Part shown: in pieces, positions 1-43,800 of the stretch
Position numbering within the stretch: the first letter of the stretch is position 1
How the letters are laid out: every line of letters starts with the position of its first letter
Assembly (NCBI RefSeq): GCF_049243985.1
Contig: NC_135386.1
Coordinates: forward strand, 5,230,501 to 5,294,500
Source of the DNA: Paroedura picta
Taxonomy: Eukaryota; Chordata; Lepidosauria; Squamata; Gekkonidae
Direction of reading: 5' to 3'
DNA length: 64,000 nt
The notes under the pieces: model-generated
Seen by the model: only the letters and a program-made list of their open reading frames with translations
What the model was told of the DNA's origin: nothing
Database searches by the model: none
Made by a program: the position numbers and the translations under genes

Positions 1-1392
1 CAAGATTTGGGGTGCGGAGGGACCTTTGCTGAGTTCGATGCCATAGCATCCACCCTCCAGAGCAGCTATTTTCTCTGGGGGAACTGGTCTTGAGCATCTA
101 TAGACCAACTGCAATAATGGGGATTTCCAGGTACCACCTGTAGGTCGGCAACCCTGATTCCAGCTGTGGCTCCAGGAAAGGCCGCAGCCCAGGCCCACAA
201 GACAATAAGATAGCTATCTTTTCTAACTAATACCATTTTTGGTAAGTCGTTCATTTCTCACTTATATCCAGAATTAAACTTGGTCGCTCTTGAAGGTGCC
301 CACTGGACTCAAACGTCTTTCGATTTCATCCCTGTGTCGCTGAAGGGGAGCCTCTTACAGCATGAGAGCATTCTATCCATGCTAGCCAGTCATAACAAAG
401 CATAATTATAGCTCATTCTCGGAGAAAAGTCTCGGGTATAATTATTTGCAGGTACAAAACTGAACAGGCGGGAATCCAACTGGCACGACACCTTTCAGAT
501 GCATTGTTTATGTTGCGTGCACGTCGCGCAAAAGATCTGGCATTTTTATTTCCTCTTGACAAACTATAAACCGACCGCACTGTGCATGTTTCTTTCCAAA
601 TCTACAGATCTAATTCCTAGGTGATAATCTTTTTATAGCCTCGTGAAGTGATCCATGTTTACAATTTGTCATTGGGTGACATTGATCTAGGGATGCTAAC
701 CTCCAGGTGGAAATACAGCTCCTCTCCAGACTACAGGCATCAATTCCCCTGGAGAAAATGGCTGCTTGGGAGGGTGGGCTGTGGGGCCTTGTACCCCCAC
801 TGAGGTCCCTGTCTTCCCAGGGCTTCATTCCCAAATCTCTAGGACTTTCACAATTTGGAGCTGGCCTCTCCCCAGTCATTGGCAACTCTGAATAAGTTTT
901 TTCTGGCAACTCTGAATAAGTGTTTCTGTGTCTCTCAGACCAACCTACTTCACAAGGTCGTTGTGAAGCCAGGTATCTCATCGTAGGCTTTGTAGAGGAA
1001 GAAGGCGATAAGAATACGACAGAGACTATTTGCCCATGTTTGTATAGCTAATGCATTTCTCCACTACTGTTCTGTCCAGTTGTCCACGGCTGCTCATAAT
1101 TTGAAACTTTAAAACCCAAAACTATAAGCGACAGAAAGTGTCTCAAGCCATTCTGGGCTGTTCCTTCATGAACCGCTGGTACAGATTCCTGTACCCTGGG
1201 ATCTCTTTTGCCGCAGATCTTGAAAGCGTGCTATGCATGGTTGGACTCCAATAGATCAGAATCAATCTTGTACCCCAATTCTTTGGGGGAAAGAAAGGTC
1301 TGTCCTAGGGGGAAATTGCCACAGCTACGTGGCTGACGAATGAAATTGATTTCCAGAACTGTAACAAGCAACTGTTCTCTTTTAGTTTTCAG
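1..1392. other. Upstream flank of DUOX2 and its first intron; no gene recognised
   Basis: Holds a minus-oriented copy of the GTTGCCAACC-type repeat (about 20-165), a fragment of the GGTGCC-CTGGACTC repeat (about 285-315) and a plus-oriented GTTGCCAACC copy (about 695-895). The untranslated first DUOX2 exon could lie here, but I cannot place it. Read on the minus strand, no exon resembling DUOXA2 (its divergent partner in mammals) was seen. Confidence 0.6.
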
Positions 1393-1402
1393 AAAAAAAC
1401 AG

Positions 1403-33258
<31,856 letters not shown>

Positions 33259-33483
33259 GCCTTGAGCTGACAGCCTCCCATCCTTGGGGAACACCATTGC
33301 TCCAACTGTCATGTTTCCAGCAAGAGAGGGGTTTTTTTGGAGGGAGGGGGGTTAATGTCTTTAGTGCCTTGAAGACAAGAGTTCTTCTGTCCTTACCAAA
33401 ACTGCCAGTCTCTGAGAAGTTTTGGGTACTTAGCTAGAAAATTAAGTAGCTAGAAGATTTAGAAGAGGGAGAGCTGTTTTTTT

Positions 33484-33750
33484 CTTTTTACTCTGCTTTT
33501 CACTACCTGAAGGACTCCCAGTGCAGCTTACAAACACCTTCCCATTCCTCTCCCCACAACAGACACCCTGTAAGGTCAATGGGGCTGAGAGAGCTCTGAG
33601 AGATCTGTTCTGCAATAACAGCTCTGAGAGAACTTTGACTGGTCCAAAATCACCCAGCTGGCTACATGTGGAGGTATGGGGGATCAAACCTAGTTCTCCA
33701 GATGAGAGTCTGCTTCTCTTAATCGCTACACCACCCTGGCTCTCTTGGCC
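33484..33750 (-). repeat. tRNA-derived SINE (family A), in the DUOX2 3' UTR
   Basis: Reads backwards: TTTTCACTACCTGAAGGACTC, CCCCACAACAGACACCCTG, GGCTACATGTGGAGG, ending CACCCTGGCTCTC. Between the stop and the proposed poly(A) signal. Confidence 0.75.
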
Positions 33751-33849
33751 CCAGAATCTGTCTTGGAGAACACCAGATCCCTGCTGGGGTTAGATTGTTT
33801 GAACAGATGATAACAGAAGTCACCTCCAAAATATTTGGTAGGCTTTTTG

Positions 33850-33855
33850 AATAAA
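33850..33855 (+). promoter_or_regulatory. DUOX2: Likely DUOX2 polyadenylation signal
   Basis: First AATAAA after the DUOX2 stop codon on the coding strand, 592 bases downstream. It would give a 3' UTR of about 600 nt that contains a reverse-oriented SINE (33484-33750). Read from sequence only; no downstream GU-rich element was scored. Confidence 0.5.
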
Positions 33856-36800
33856 CATCCTATTTACCTGAAAGAAAGACTTGTATTTTCCCTGTGTCCT
33901 CAAGAGAAAGAGGGTTTCATCTTAAATTCACACAGAAGTTCCAGTTACATGCAGTAATTAAAAACCTTTCCTGTATTTAAGTGTATTGTCATAGATTCCG
34001 GGTCATCTGCCTTTTGGTTCAACATGGTATCCTAACACTATAAAGCCTAGAAGACAGGGCAGATGGCACTGGTGTCATTAATTGCAGATATGACTCCATC
34101 TAGACGAAGCCTTCTGTTTTCTGACTTTAATGAGATCTTGAAAGTTCTTTTTAAGGTTTGGCAAGTCCCTCAAAATTATTCCTTTTAAACTCATGATCTT
34201 CCCACTGGTTCTGCCTCTTACGAAACTGGCAATCTCTTTTAAAATGTGTGTTTCGATTTGCCTCCATGCTGCCCTATCCATGCAGGCTGTGCCAACTTGA
34301 ATGCGCCCAATCTTGTCCGTTCTTGGAAGCTAAGCAGGGTTTGGCCAAGTTAGTGTTTGCATGGCTCACTCACGGCAGCTGCATTGGGCACATGAGCTTA
34401 AAAGCTATGCCACACCAGACATGCCCCCAAATGTGTCCTCTACATCCCACAACCAACATTCCTGTGTCTCTCTTGGCAGGACCCTTCTGCTAGGAGGTGC
34501 AGCTACTGTAGGGTCACTAGCGCCAGGTTGGCAAATACCCAGAGATTTGGGAGGGAGCCCGAGGAGGGTGAGTTTGGGGATTCTGCCTTCCAAAATTGTC
34601 ATTCTCTCCAGGGGAACTGATCTCTGTCACCCGGAGGACAATTGTAATCCCAGGATATCTCCAGTCCCCATCTGGAGGTTGGCCACCCAAAGCTACCTGC
34701 TTATGGGGCTTTAACTGGTATGCATCTCCACTTGGTCTGAAGCTGCGTTAGTAAGCTTCAGGACTCTCCGGGGCTATAATTATAGGCTAGAAGGAGGCTG
34801 ATAGGGCATGCTCCGGCACAGAGCTTCCCTCTTAGTTCCAAGAAGCTTGAGGTTTACCAGTTTATGTCCAGTGAGCTCTCTGGGGAAACCCGGAATCGGC
34901 AACCTTTTCCCCTACAACTCCTAGGATTGTGAAGGTTGGGTGAGGATGACTAGCTCAGGGTTAAGACTCTTTCTCACTTTCAGTGTGCTTTTGCTGTTGA
35001 ACTTTCCTATGCAGAACAAGACAGTCTACTTCTAACCTGCATTGAAAGTGCAGTATCCAACATGTGCAGAATCGGCCTGGGATTCAAATTCTGTGCCACG
35101 AAAGGGAAAACCAGAAGTCAGATAAAAGCACAGCAGTCCTCCCTGGTAATCCCAGATCTCCAGATACCAAGAGGAGGTTGGAGACCCTACGTAGAGACGA
35201 CCGATGACACGTCAGTAACTAGGGGAATTTGCTTCTCCCTCCCTGCCCACCCACCTCCCAGGCCATGAAGATTCTCGTTGACAGGCCTGACCTCTGAAAG
35301 GTCTTTCTCAAAGGAGTTTGTGTGGAGGACGGTGTGTAGAGATGGTGACAGAAAGGAAAGTTGTCCAAGGTGACATGACAATTTCTTGGCAGCCACCTTG
35401 AAGGTGAGCCAAGCGATTGTTACCCAACATCATGAGAAGTGGATTTTCCCACTCACATTTTCAGCCCTCCTTCCTGTTGGCCATTCTGTGCTTGCTGGCC
35501 TCGTGGGGAAAGTAAACACAGAAGAGAGGTCTGGCCACTTTTGAACCTGTCTACCTTCGCTTGCTCGTAGCTCAGCTGGCCAAAGAGAAGACCTGCCCTT
35601 GGAACCACAAGCTTTTCTCTTGCAGGGTTGGATTTGTCAACCAGGAAAGTCCCTTGATGCTGTTTTGCTATTGGCTTGCATCAGAAGAGCGTTCGTTTCA
35701 CGACTCCCACCCCCAGGTCCACCAACCCGTAGCTTGGGGAGCGAACTTTGCTTCTGGAGAAACTTCTGAGCACATACAGAATGCCTCTCCCGGACCACTG
35801 AAGGAGGCACAACCGTCCCCTATGCATCTAGGGATGCTGAGTATCCCCCAGCCACTGGAGAGAGATGGGGGTAGCGCTGCCAGAGCCAGGCTGGGAAATT
35901 TCTGGAGATCCGGAGATGGAGCCTGGGGAAGGTCCACCCTGGCTAATACTTGGATGGGAGACCTCCATCAAACACCAGGGGCATGATGCAGAGGAAAGCA
36001 ATGGCAACCCACCTCGGAATGTGTCTTGCCTTGAAAACCCAACAGGGTCACCAAAACCAACTCTTCTTCTTCTGCATGGTGCAGGAGGTTGGACTAGATG
36101 ACCCAGGAGGTCCCTTCCAAATCCATTATTCTGATTCTACTACCCAAGGCAATCTCAAAGTGGCTTACAATCACCTGTCCTTCCTCTCCCCACAAGGAGG
36201 TAGGTGGGGATGAGAAAGCTGTGACTGGCCCAAGGTTACCTAGGGGGCTACATGTGGAGGAGTGGGGAATCCAACCCAGTTCTCCAGATTACAGGCCGTC
36301 ACCCTTAACCACTATGGCCCATCCATGCCCTTTCTCTGGTACGGCTCTCCCCTTGTGGAATGGTCCACCCCAGCAGGTCAGTGAAGCTTCCCCTCCCCAA
36401 GCGTTCCACAAACAACGCAAAATTGAATAATTCAAGAGGGGTTTTTTTTGCAAAGGGAATAAGGCTGCCCAGCACAAACTGGTTTCAGTAACCTACTTGG
36501 ATAAATGATCCAGACTCATGATCTTTTCCTGTTATGCGTAGCATGTTTGAAACAGGATCCTATTATGTCATTTCGGTATCACTTAAAATGGCATGGTTAC
36601 AGTCACACTGTGGTTTCCCAGTCTTCTAAAACCCTCGTGCATTGTTTACTCAACGTCCCGTTTTGTTGACTGTATTGACTCACTCTGCCCCATCTGCCTC
36701 CAGTCCAAATGACAAAGGCAGACTGTAACAAACACAAATGAAACAAATAAATAAAAGCGGAAGGCAGGAGGGAAAGAAGTGAGATGGATCGACTCAATCC

Positions 36801-37737
36801 AAGAAGCCACGGCCCATGAGGCTGTTTGGGGAAGACATTACTATGGGAATCTGCAAGATCTGCAGTATATATGGGTGTCCTGCAGGGGGCACCGGAGGAG
36901 AGGGATATTTAGCATAGTTAGGATAGGAATTTCATTATAGTTTCCCAATAGTCTCCTTCAGCAAACTTCCTGCTCCCTGAGCACACTTCCTCCCTGCAGT
37001 GGATCAGAGGAATGGGCTGCAGACAACAGCTAGCTAGATACTGAGGTCTCTCTCTCTCTTTCTATACAAAGTTGTTTCTCTTCCAAATAAAACCATTTTG
37101 ATCCTTAGGCAGCCTGGTGCTGTGCTCCCTCTGCATACTCAAACCCTGCCAACAGGTCATAGGGTCGCTACCACTCAGGAGTCACTTGATAACACATAAC
37201 ACACATTTTTAAAAAAGAATCCACATTTTCAGTCCTCTGATTAATGAGGCGCATTCCTGTCCCTCACTTTCCAACCTACTTACTTCACTGACAACTCGCA
37301 GAAATATTCTGGACCTGTTAAAAATGTTTTGGGGTGTGTTTTTTTGGTTTTTTTAAGAACATTCACTCAGAACTGCGCTCAGTGTCATTCAGCCCCACCC
37401 CGAGCTGTCAAGAAAAGGCCAGAGCAGCTAACTGTGTCGTCCCAGCAGAATTACTCCCTTTTAAGCCAATTGACTTAGAAGGGTGTAACCCTCTTCAGGA
37501 TGGAGCTGTGAAAGACGCAGAATTCTTTCGCTAACCTGATTTCATAGGCACGTCTGTTTCGTTGCTTCATCCCAGAATGGCCGGATGACCCCAGATCCAG
37601 AAAAAAAAAGTGTATACTTTGTTTTTTTAAACACCAGCTCAAGGACACTGGAATTCATTGACAGCCCTAAATATTTTAAATATGGATGTGATTGTTTCAT
37701 AGGTCCTCTTCTTTGCGAGGATATGTTCTAGCTTAGG

Positions 37738-38005
37738 GGACCACTGACATTCTGACACAGCACGATAGTCGTGGCCACGCAATGGCTGCCATGGCAGAGC
37801 TGGCCACAAAACGGTGGTCACACCTTAATTTCAGTAGATCCTTGAGCTGTGCTGGCAGCTGCTGCCCAAGTAATGCTCTAAAAAATCTACACAGCCAAGC
37901 AGAAGCCCTGCTGGGCAAACAGCCCTTCCTGGTGCCAGCCCACTTCCTAAAGCGGGCACCAGAAACAGTGTCAGAGGGCACTGTGGCATCATCTCGGTGA
38001 CTTTT
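37738..38005 (+). mobile_element. M2 hAT element, old copy
   Basis: GGGGACCACTGACATTCTG, CAATGGCTGCCATGGCAG, CAGCCAAGCAGAAGCCCTGC and GTGTCAGAGGGCACTGTGG follow the M2 order; the ends are decayed. Confidence 0.6.
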
Positions 38006-39417
38006 GGTCTAGTTTTATAGCTGGGATTTCCAAAGGTGGGTTAGCATTACAGGGGTGCCACCTATTTCACTTAATGGCACTCCTATGCATTCGTAGCAGT
38101 CAGACGAACACAAATCCGGCCGAAAGCTTCTTCCACCACTGTATCTTCAAACTAAGGATGCTGTACCTGTTGAAATTCAGTGGGATAGGCTGCAGTTGCC
38201 AACCTCCAGGTGGTGGCTGGAGATTTCCTGGGGTTACAACTGATCTCCAGGCAACAGAAATCAGGTCACCTGGGGAAGGCAGACTCTATGGCATTCTACC
38301 TCGAGACTTTGGGGCTGGGGCTGGGAGTGGCTGGGATTTGGAGCAGGGAGGGACTATTGTTTGATTGCTTCACTGGGTAAATTATGGGGTTTTCTTGTAT
38401 TTCGATGCTTTATCGTGTGAACCGCTGCGAGACCTGTCGGGGAGCGGCGGCATACAGATTTTTAAAAAAATAAATAATAAACATGAAATCAAAATAAACA
38501 AACAGCTCATATCGGCCCACTTAATTTCAGGAAAATAACTGAATGTTCAGTCTCTGAAACTACTTAACTGCATCACTCGGCACTGAGACTGTCTCTAATC
38601 TTCTTGATCCCGGGGTGCCAGTTTGGCGATTTCGAGAGAGGAAGCCATGCATGATTACGAACCGGCTGTCACGGGCTCTCCTGTGCAGATTTTTGGAACA
38701 GTTTTGCCTGTTCTAAATGCAGAAGCTTTCGGCCTTTGATGGGGCTAAAAAGAGAAAAGCAAAAGGGGCAGAGTTCACTGACCCCCGAAATGAATTGCAG
38801 CAGGTGGTCTCTGTTACCCCCTCTGTTACCCTATGGCAGAGGAAAGGAATTCAGTAGAGGAATCTAGCTGAAACCAATAGCAGAGAAGGTCATAAGTGGA
38901 TGCACAATCGATTTTATTGGATGTGGTGTGTGAAAGCATTGCGGATGCTACACATGCTGAGAGGATGGGTTTGGTTTCTCCACCTTGGGAAGGGGGGGGG
39001 AAGCAAATCCTCCACTTTCCCTCCTGAATTCTCACCCCAAACAGGAGATCTGCACAACAGCCTCGAAAGAGAAACAAACGCACCTTCTAGAATTGCATTG
39101 TAAGTGTTCTGTAAGTGGTAGCCACCATAATCGACTTGTGTACAGAGGACACGACCCGTGGTGGCATTTCCTTAACCATGAGACCTTATATCAAAACCAG
39201 TGATAGAAAGCCTTCCTTTACTCCTGCAGCCTTGGGGAAATATACTGCAGGCTGCGCACAACATTGTTGGTTGCAAAGGTGCCCCTGGACTCAAACATAG
39301 CTCTTCACCTGTTAGGCATTTTTTGTTACCCAGTGAGACCCACAGTAATACAGGCACATACAGGAAAATACACATTTGCAGACCTTTGGCCTGGTTTGCA
39401 ACATGTTTGGCATTACA

Positions 39418-39790
39418 TAAGAAGAGCCCTGCTGGATCAGTCCAGGGGCCAACCAGTTCCTCTGGAGGGCCAGCAACAGGGCAGAGAGGCCAAGGCCTTC
39501 TTAAGGACATCAGAAGAGCCCTGCTGGGTCAGACCAGTGAGGGTCCATCTAATCCAGCCTCTTATCTCATGCAGAAGCCAACCAGTTCCTCTGGAGGTCC
39601 AATGACAGGGCACAGAGGCTGAGGCCTTCCCTTGTTGTTGCCCCCTGGTCCTGGGTCTCAGAGGCTTAGTGCCTCTGAATGTGGGGGATCCCCTCAGCCA
39701 CCAATAGATTTATCCCCCATGAGTCTGTCTCATCCCCCTTTTCAAGCTGTTTCTTCCTGTGGCCATCACAACACCCTCTGGCAGTGAAAA
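39418..39790 (+). repeat. AGAGCCCTGCTGG-type repeat, two copies
   Basis: AAGAGCCCTGCTGGATCAG at 39420 and AAGAGCCCTGCTGGGTCAG at 39513 start two copies; the second runs on through GTGCCTCTGAATGTGG and CACAACACCCTCTGGCAG. Probably LINE-derived; family not assigned. Confidence 0.6.
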
Positions 39791-40625
39791 ATCCTCTGCG
39801 TGAGCTTCAGGATTCCACACTCATCTTCTTCTGCTACCAGGGTTTCCCCCCTTTTCAAACCAAAATCCTCTTGCTTTGGGCTTGTGCTGCAGGTTGTGGT
39901 GAGGTCAGAGCCAGAAAAAAGCGTGGGAACTTGTCAGCAAACCACGGCAGAACAGCAAGTTATGGTTTGCCACGAAGCAGCATGGGAGAGAGGGGAATTG
40001 CCATGACCAAGCCCTTGAGAGAGGCATGGAAAAACCACTCATCTGAGGTTCATGCACATAATACACAGAGCCACTTCCATGCTCAGTCCCTATCTAGAAG
40101 TGCAAAGGAAATGGGCATTGCAGGTGCTGTATTGGCGGGTGAGGTTCAGATTATTTGAGGCATGGATTCTGGATGCATCTACCCCCAAAGCCGAGCACAA
40201 GACTCGGGTGCTTCACATGCAGAGAGGTCCCTGGCGTGTGTGGTGTAGAAGCCCTCGGCCTACCTGAGCAGACAATAGGGACGCTGATGGACCAAGATAC
40301 TGATTCAGGATAAGGCATGTGTGTTCCTGGGTGTTCAAGGCACAGCTGTTCCTGGGGGAACTATTTCAAAGTGCAGGCAGGGGTTACATATTTTAGTACT
40401 TAAAAACAAACAAACATACCTCCTCGGATGTACAAAGCTAACAACGTGGCTCATCAAGAAACTGCCTCCCTGCTGTTAATCCTGTCCAGACCACATGGAC
40501 ATTGGATATATCTGTTTGGTACAAGCCAGGGCGGTGTTTTGTTTTTTTTTAATTTTGGAGAATGCTCTTCCCCCCATCATCCAAAGTGGTACGGCCAGCA
40601 AGAGTAGCAGCACTGGATTCTTCCA

Positions 40626-40631
40626 TTTATT
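40626..40631 (-). promoter_or_regulatory. SORD: Likely SORD polyadenylation signal
   Basis: TTTATT on the plus strand reads AATAAA on the coding strand, 205 bases after the stop codon. It is the nearest canonical signal and gives a short 3' UTR. Confidence 0.5.
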
Positions 40632-40835
40632 TCTTCGCAATGACCGTCATCGTTAAGTACCTTCTATTGATTTCAACATCTGTTCAAGACTAAACTGATT
40701 GATTGGCTCGTATTTTGATTTGCACGTTTCTGCAATTTTAAGGTGGGGCAAAGCCCTTTGACAAGAAAGTTTTCCCTTTGGCGTGCTCTGTCCTTGTGAG
40801 AGGAGAGAGGGAACAGAGCGTGCGCTTCTGATTTT

Positions 40836-43800
40836 TCAGGGATTCTGGTCGCTGGGGTCGCACTTCAGCATGACTTTTATCCCGATGCCCTTGCTGGTGG
40901 TCTCGAAAGCTTCCAGAGCTTTTTCCAAGGGAAAGCGATGAGTCACCAACGGCTGGACGTTCACTTTCTTAGACGCAAGCATGGCAATCGCCATGGGCCA
41001 CCTGTCAAGGAAATGGGAATGATTTGCCAAATTCTGACGTCCCGAGTAGCCTGTTCTGAGAAGGACACAGAGAAACCAGGACTGCCCTGCTCAGCAGAAC
41101 AAAAAACCTGGCTGGTCACTACTTGATCCTGAAAGACTATTCTGCCATTTCCACTAACAATTCATTTTATTGATTTCACGACAGCTTTTAAAATGGCATT
41201 TCTTATGTTCTTATAAAGATGTCCCCTGTGCAAGCACCGGGTCATGTCTGACCCTTGGGGTGACGCCCTCTGGCGTTTTCATGGCAGACTCAATACGGGG
41301 TGGTTTGCCAGTGCCTTCCCCAGTCATTACCATTTACCCCCCAGCAAGCTGGGTCCTCATTTTACCGACCTCGGAAGGATGGAAGGCTGAGTCGACCTTG
41401 AGCCGGCTGCTGGGATTGAACTCCCAGCAACATGGTCAGAGCTTCAGGCTGCATGTCTGCTGCCTTTCTACTCTGCGCCACAAGAGGCTCTTATGTTCTT
41501 ATAGAGGATTATAAAATTATGCATGGGACGGAGTGGGTTGACAGATTTCTCTCCCTCTCCCCAAATACTAGAACCTGAGGTCATCCATTGAATCAACAGG
41601 TTTAGGAGGGACAAATGGGAAACCGATGAAACAGCACGAGAGGAGCTATTTGCCTTGTAGCTAGAAATGAACCTGTTGCCGCCACCTGTGCACACACTCT
41701 CCATAAAACTGGCTTTAGGATTATTTTAAAGTGCCCTTTTAGGGACGGCTCTGCATTGGCAGCTTTTTTTCTTCCTCCTGGCACCATCTGCATGTTTGGA
41801 TCACCCAGCAAATACTCACGTGTTGCAGTATCGAAATATTCCTCTGATGTCCACCTCCCGCACGGCTGCGTTCACCAGGGGCAAAGTGACCATTTCAGGA
41901 CCCAGCCCAACCAGAACCACCGTCCCTCCGGAACGGGTTGCCTGAAAGGGAAATGAAAGTGGCAAACCCAATTGGCACGCTCCTGCCAAGAAACACAAAC
42001 ATGGAGTAAAGCAAGAGGAAAGCATCTAGGCTACCCGGGCCTGCAGACCAAGAACAACATAAAGATACCAGTCCCCTGCTGGCCAGCCTCTAATCTGGAG
42101 AACCGGGTTTAATTCCCTACTCCTCCGCCACATGCAGCCAGCTGGGTGACCTTGGGGCAATCCAGTTCTCTCAGAGCTCTCTCAGTCCCACCTGCCTCCC
42201 AGGCTGCCTGTTGTAGGGACAGGGAGGGAAGGCGATTGCAAGATGCTTTCAGACTCCTTTGAGCAGCAGCACAAACCCTCTCTCCCGTCAGCCTCTGTGC
42301 TACAGAATTTAAAGAAATCCACAAAACGGGGAGGGGGGAATTTTTCTCTCATTCATCTTGAGAGTAACGGTCTTCTCAGAGAGGTGCACAAGCCCTTCCA
42401 GTTCACCCAGGAGTTGAGAGTGACTCACATAGATCGCAGCCTGAATGGAGGGTTCAGCCCCGCAGCACTCCACGGTTATCTCTGGCATGCAACCAAGCGT
42501 GCTCTTCACCCTCTCTGCCAGCTCTTGAGGGCTCTCGCCCCCAACCTCGATAGTGGCGTCGGCCCCAAGTTCTTTAGCCTTCTCCAGGCGGGAGGCAGAT
42601 AAATCTAGGCAAAGAAGATGCAAGGGTCAAAAGTGGTAAAAACTGATTTGAACGGAAGCAGCTCTTGGAGTAACCCCCATATTTCTTCCTTAACCTCTTC
42701 TCCCTTTACCAAAGGAACCAGAAACAACCACCAGCAGCTGTTGGGCATGTTAGACTTCTGCTCCAGCAGCTTCTCAAACGCCCCAAGAACACTACGTATT
42801 TGTCTCAGGTAAACCGACGGAATGGAAGCCCAGGGACTCGAATGCAAGGGACCAAAGAGCCAGGAGTCCACCTTACCGCTGATCACTACTTGTGATGCTC
42901 CCATGACTTTGGCGATGAGCAAAGTCACAAGTCCTATTGGTCCTGAAAGAAAAGCAGAGAACGTTTTTAAAAACGCCCTCCTGGGGTGCATGAACAGGCA
43001 GGCTGCCCAAAAAGGAGGCGAAAGGGGAAGGGAAGTAAATTTTAGCCCACCGAGGAAGGATCCTGCTGGGGGCTGGGAGTCAGAGGGGGGATGGGGGATG
43101 GGGGGTGGGGACCAAAAGCATAAAGCAATGACTTCATACCAGCACCACAAATGAAGACTGTGCTTCCGAGGGTCACTCCGGCTCTTCTGCAAGCATGGAT
43201 TCCCACGGATAGAGGCTCGATCAGAGCCCCCTCCTCAAAGGTGACGTTTTCTGGAAGCCTACAGTGGGGAAACAGAACATTGAACGAGGTCAATACGCTG
43301 ACATGATGGCAATGCTTAGGAATAGCCTGGGGCTGGTTAATCTTGAAACCAGGCCAGTCATCAAACTGTTGAAATATAACAATTATATGTCCAAGGCAAG
43401 AGAACAACCAAAGTGGGGTTGGGGGGGGGTGAGATTCCAACCTGAAAATCAAGCTAGGAAGCCAATGCTGAGCAAACAAACAATATATCTATATAATACA
43501 ACTATTTATTACACAGTGCACATAATTATAGGATTAAAAACGATACACAAAGGTTCCATTACACCAGCAACATCTCATGTTATGTTTTATTTTTCTGTGT
43601 GTTCAACCCTTGCATTCCTGGCTATATGTCGAAGACAGCCAAGAAATGTTCTTAATTTTAAAAAACTATGCAACTTGTTCACTATCTACCTTGTTAGCTT
43701 TAGCCACTGTAATCTACTTCTGGGTCCAATGATCCGAGTAAGCTCTTTTTTTTTGTTTTTTTGTTCTTTTTAGAGAGGAGGTCTTTTCTGTATTAACTAA

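Larger units (their letters stand above)
33876..40620. other. DUOX2-SORD convergent intergenic spacer
   Basis: No exon seen on either strand. Repeats: 5S SINE pieces at 34303-34372 and 35930-36070, CR1 end at 36076-36140, reverse tRNA SINE at 36145-36322, M2 element at 37738-38005, GTTGCCAACC-type repeats at 34515-34690 and 38190-38365, a LINE tail at 38375-38480 and LINE-derived repeats at 39418-39790. I recognise nothing in 34700-35900, 38500-39400 and 39800-40600. Confidence 0.6.

Noticed and set aside
1-1400. DUOXA2 exon on the minus strand
   Set aside because: Expected from mammalian gene order, but no frame here resembles the maturation factor; the longest frames fall in repeats.
36840-37160. 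Possible solo LTR (AATAAA near the right side, CA-like end)
   Set aside because: No matching ends, no clear target duplication and no second copy in the window; too weak to call.
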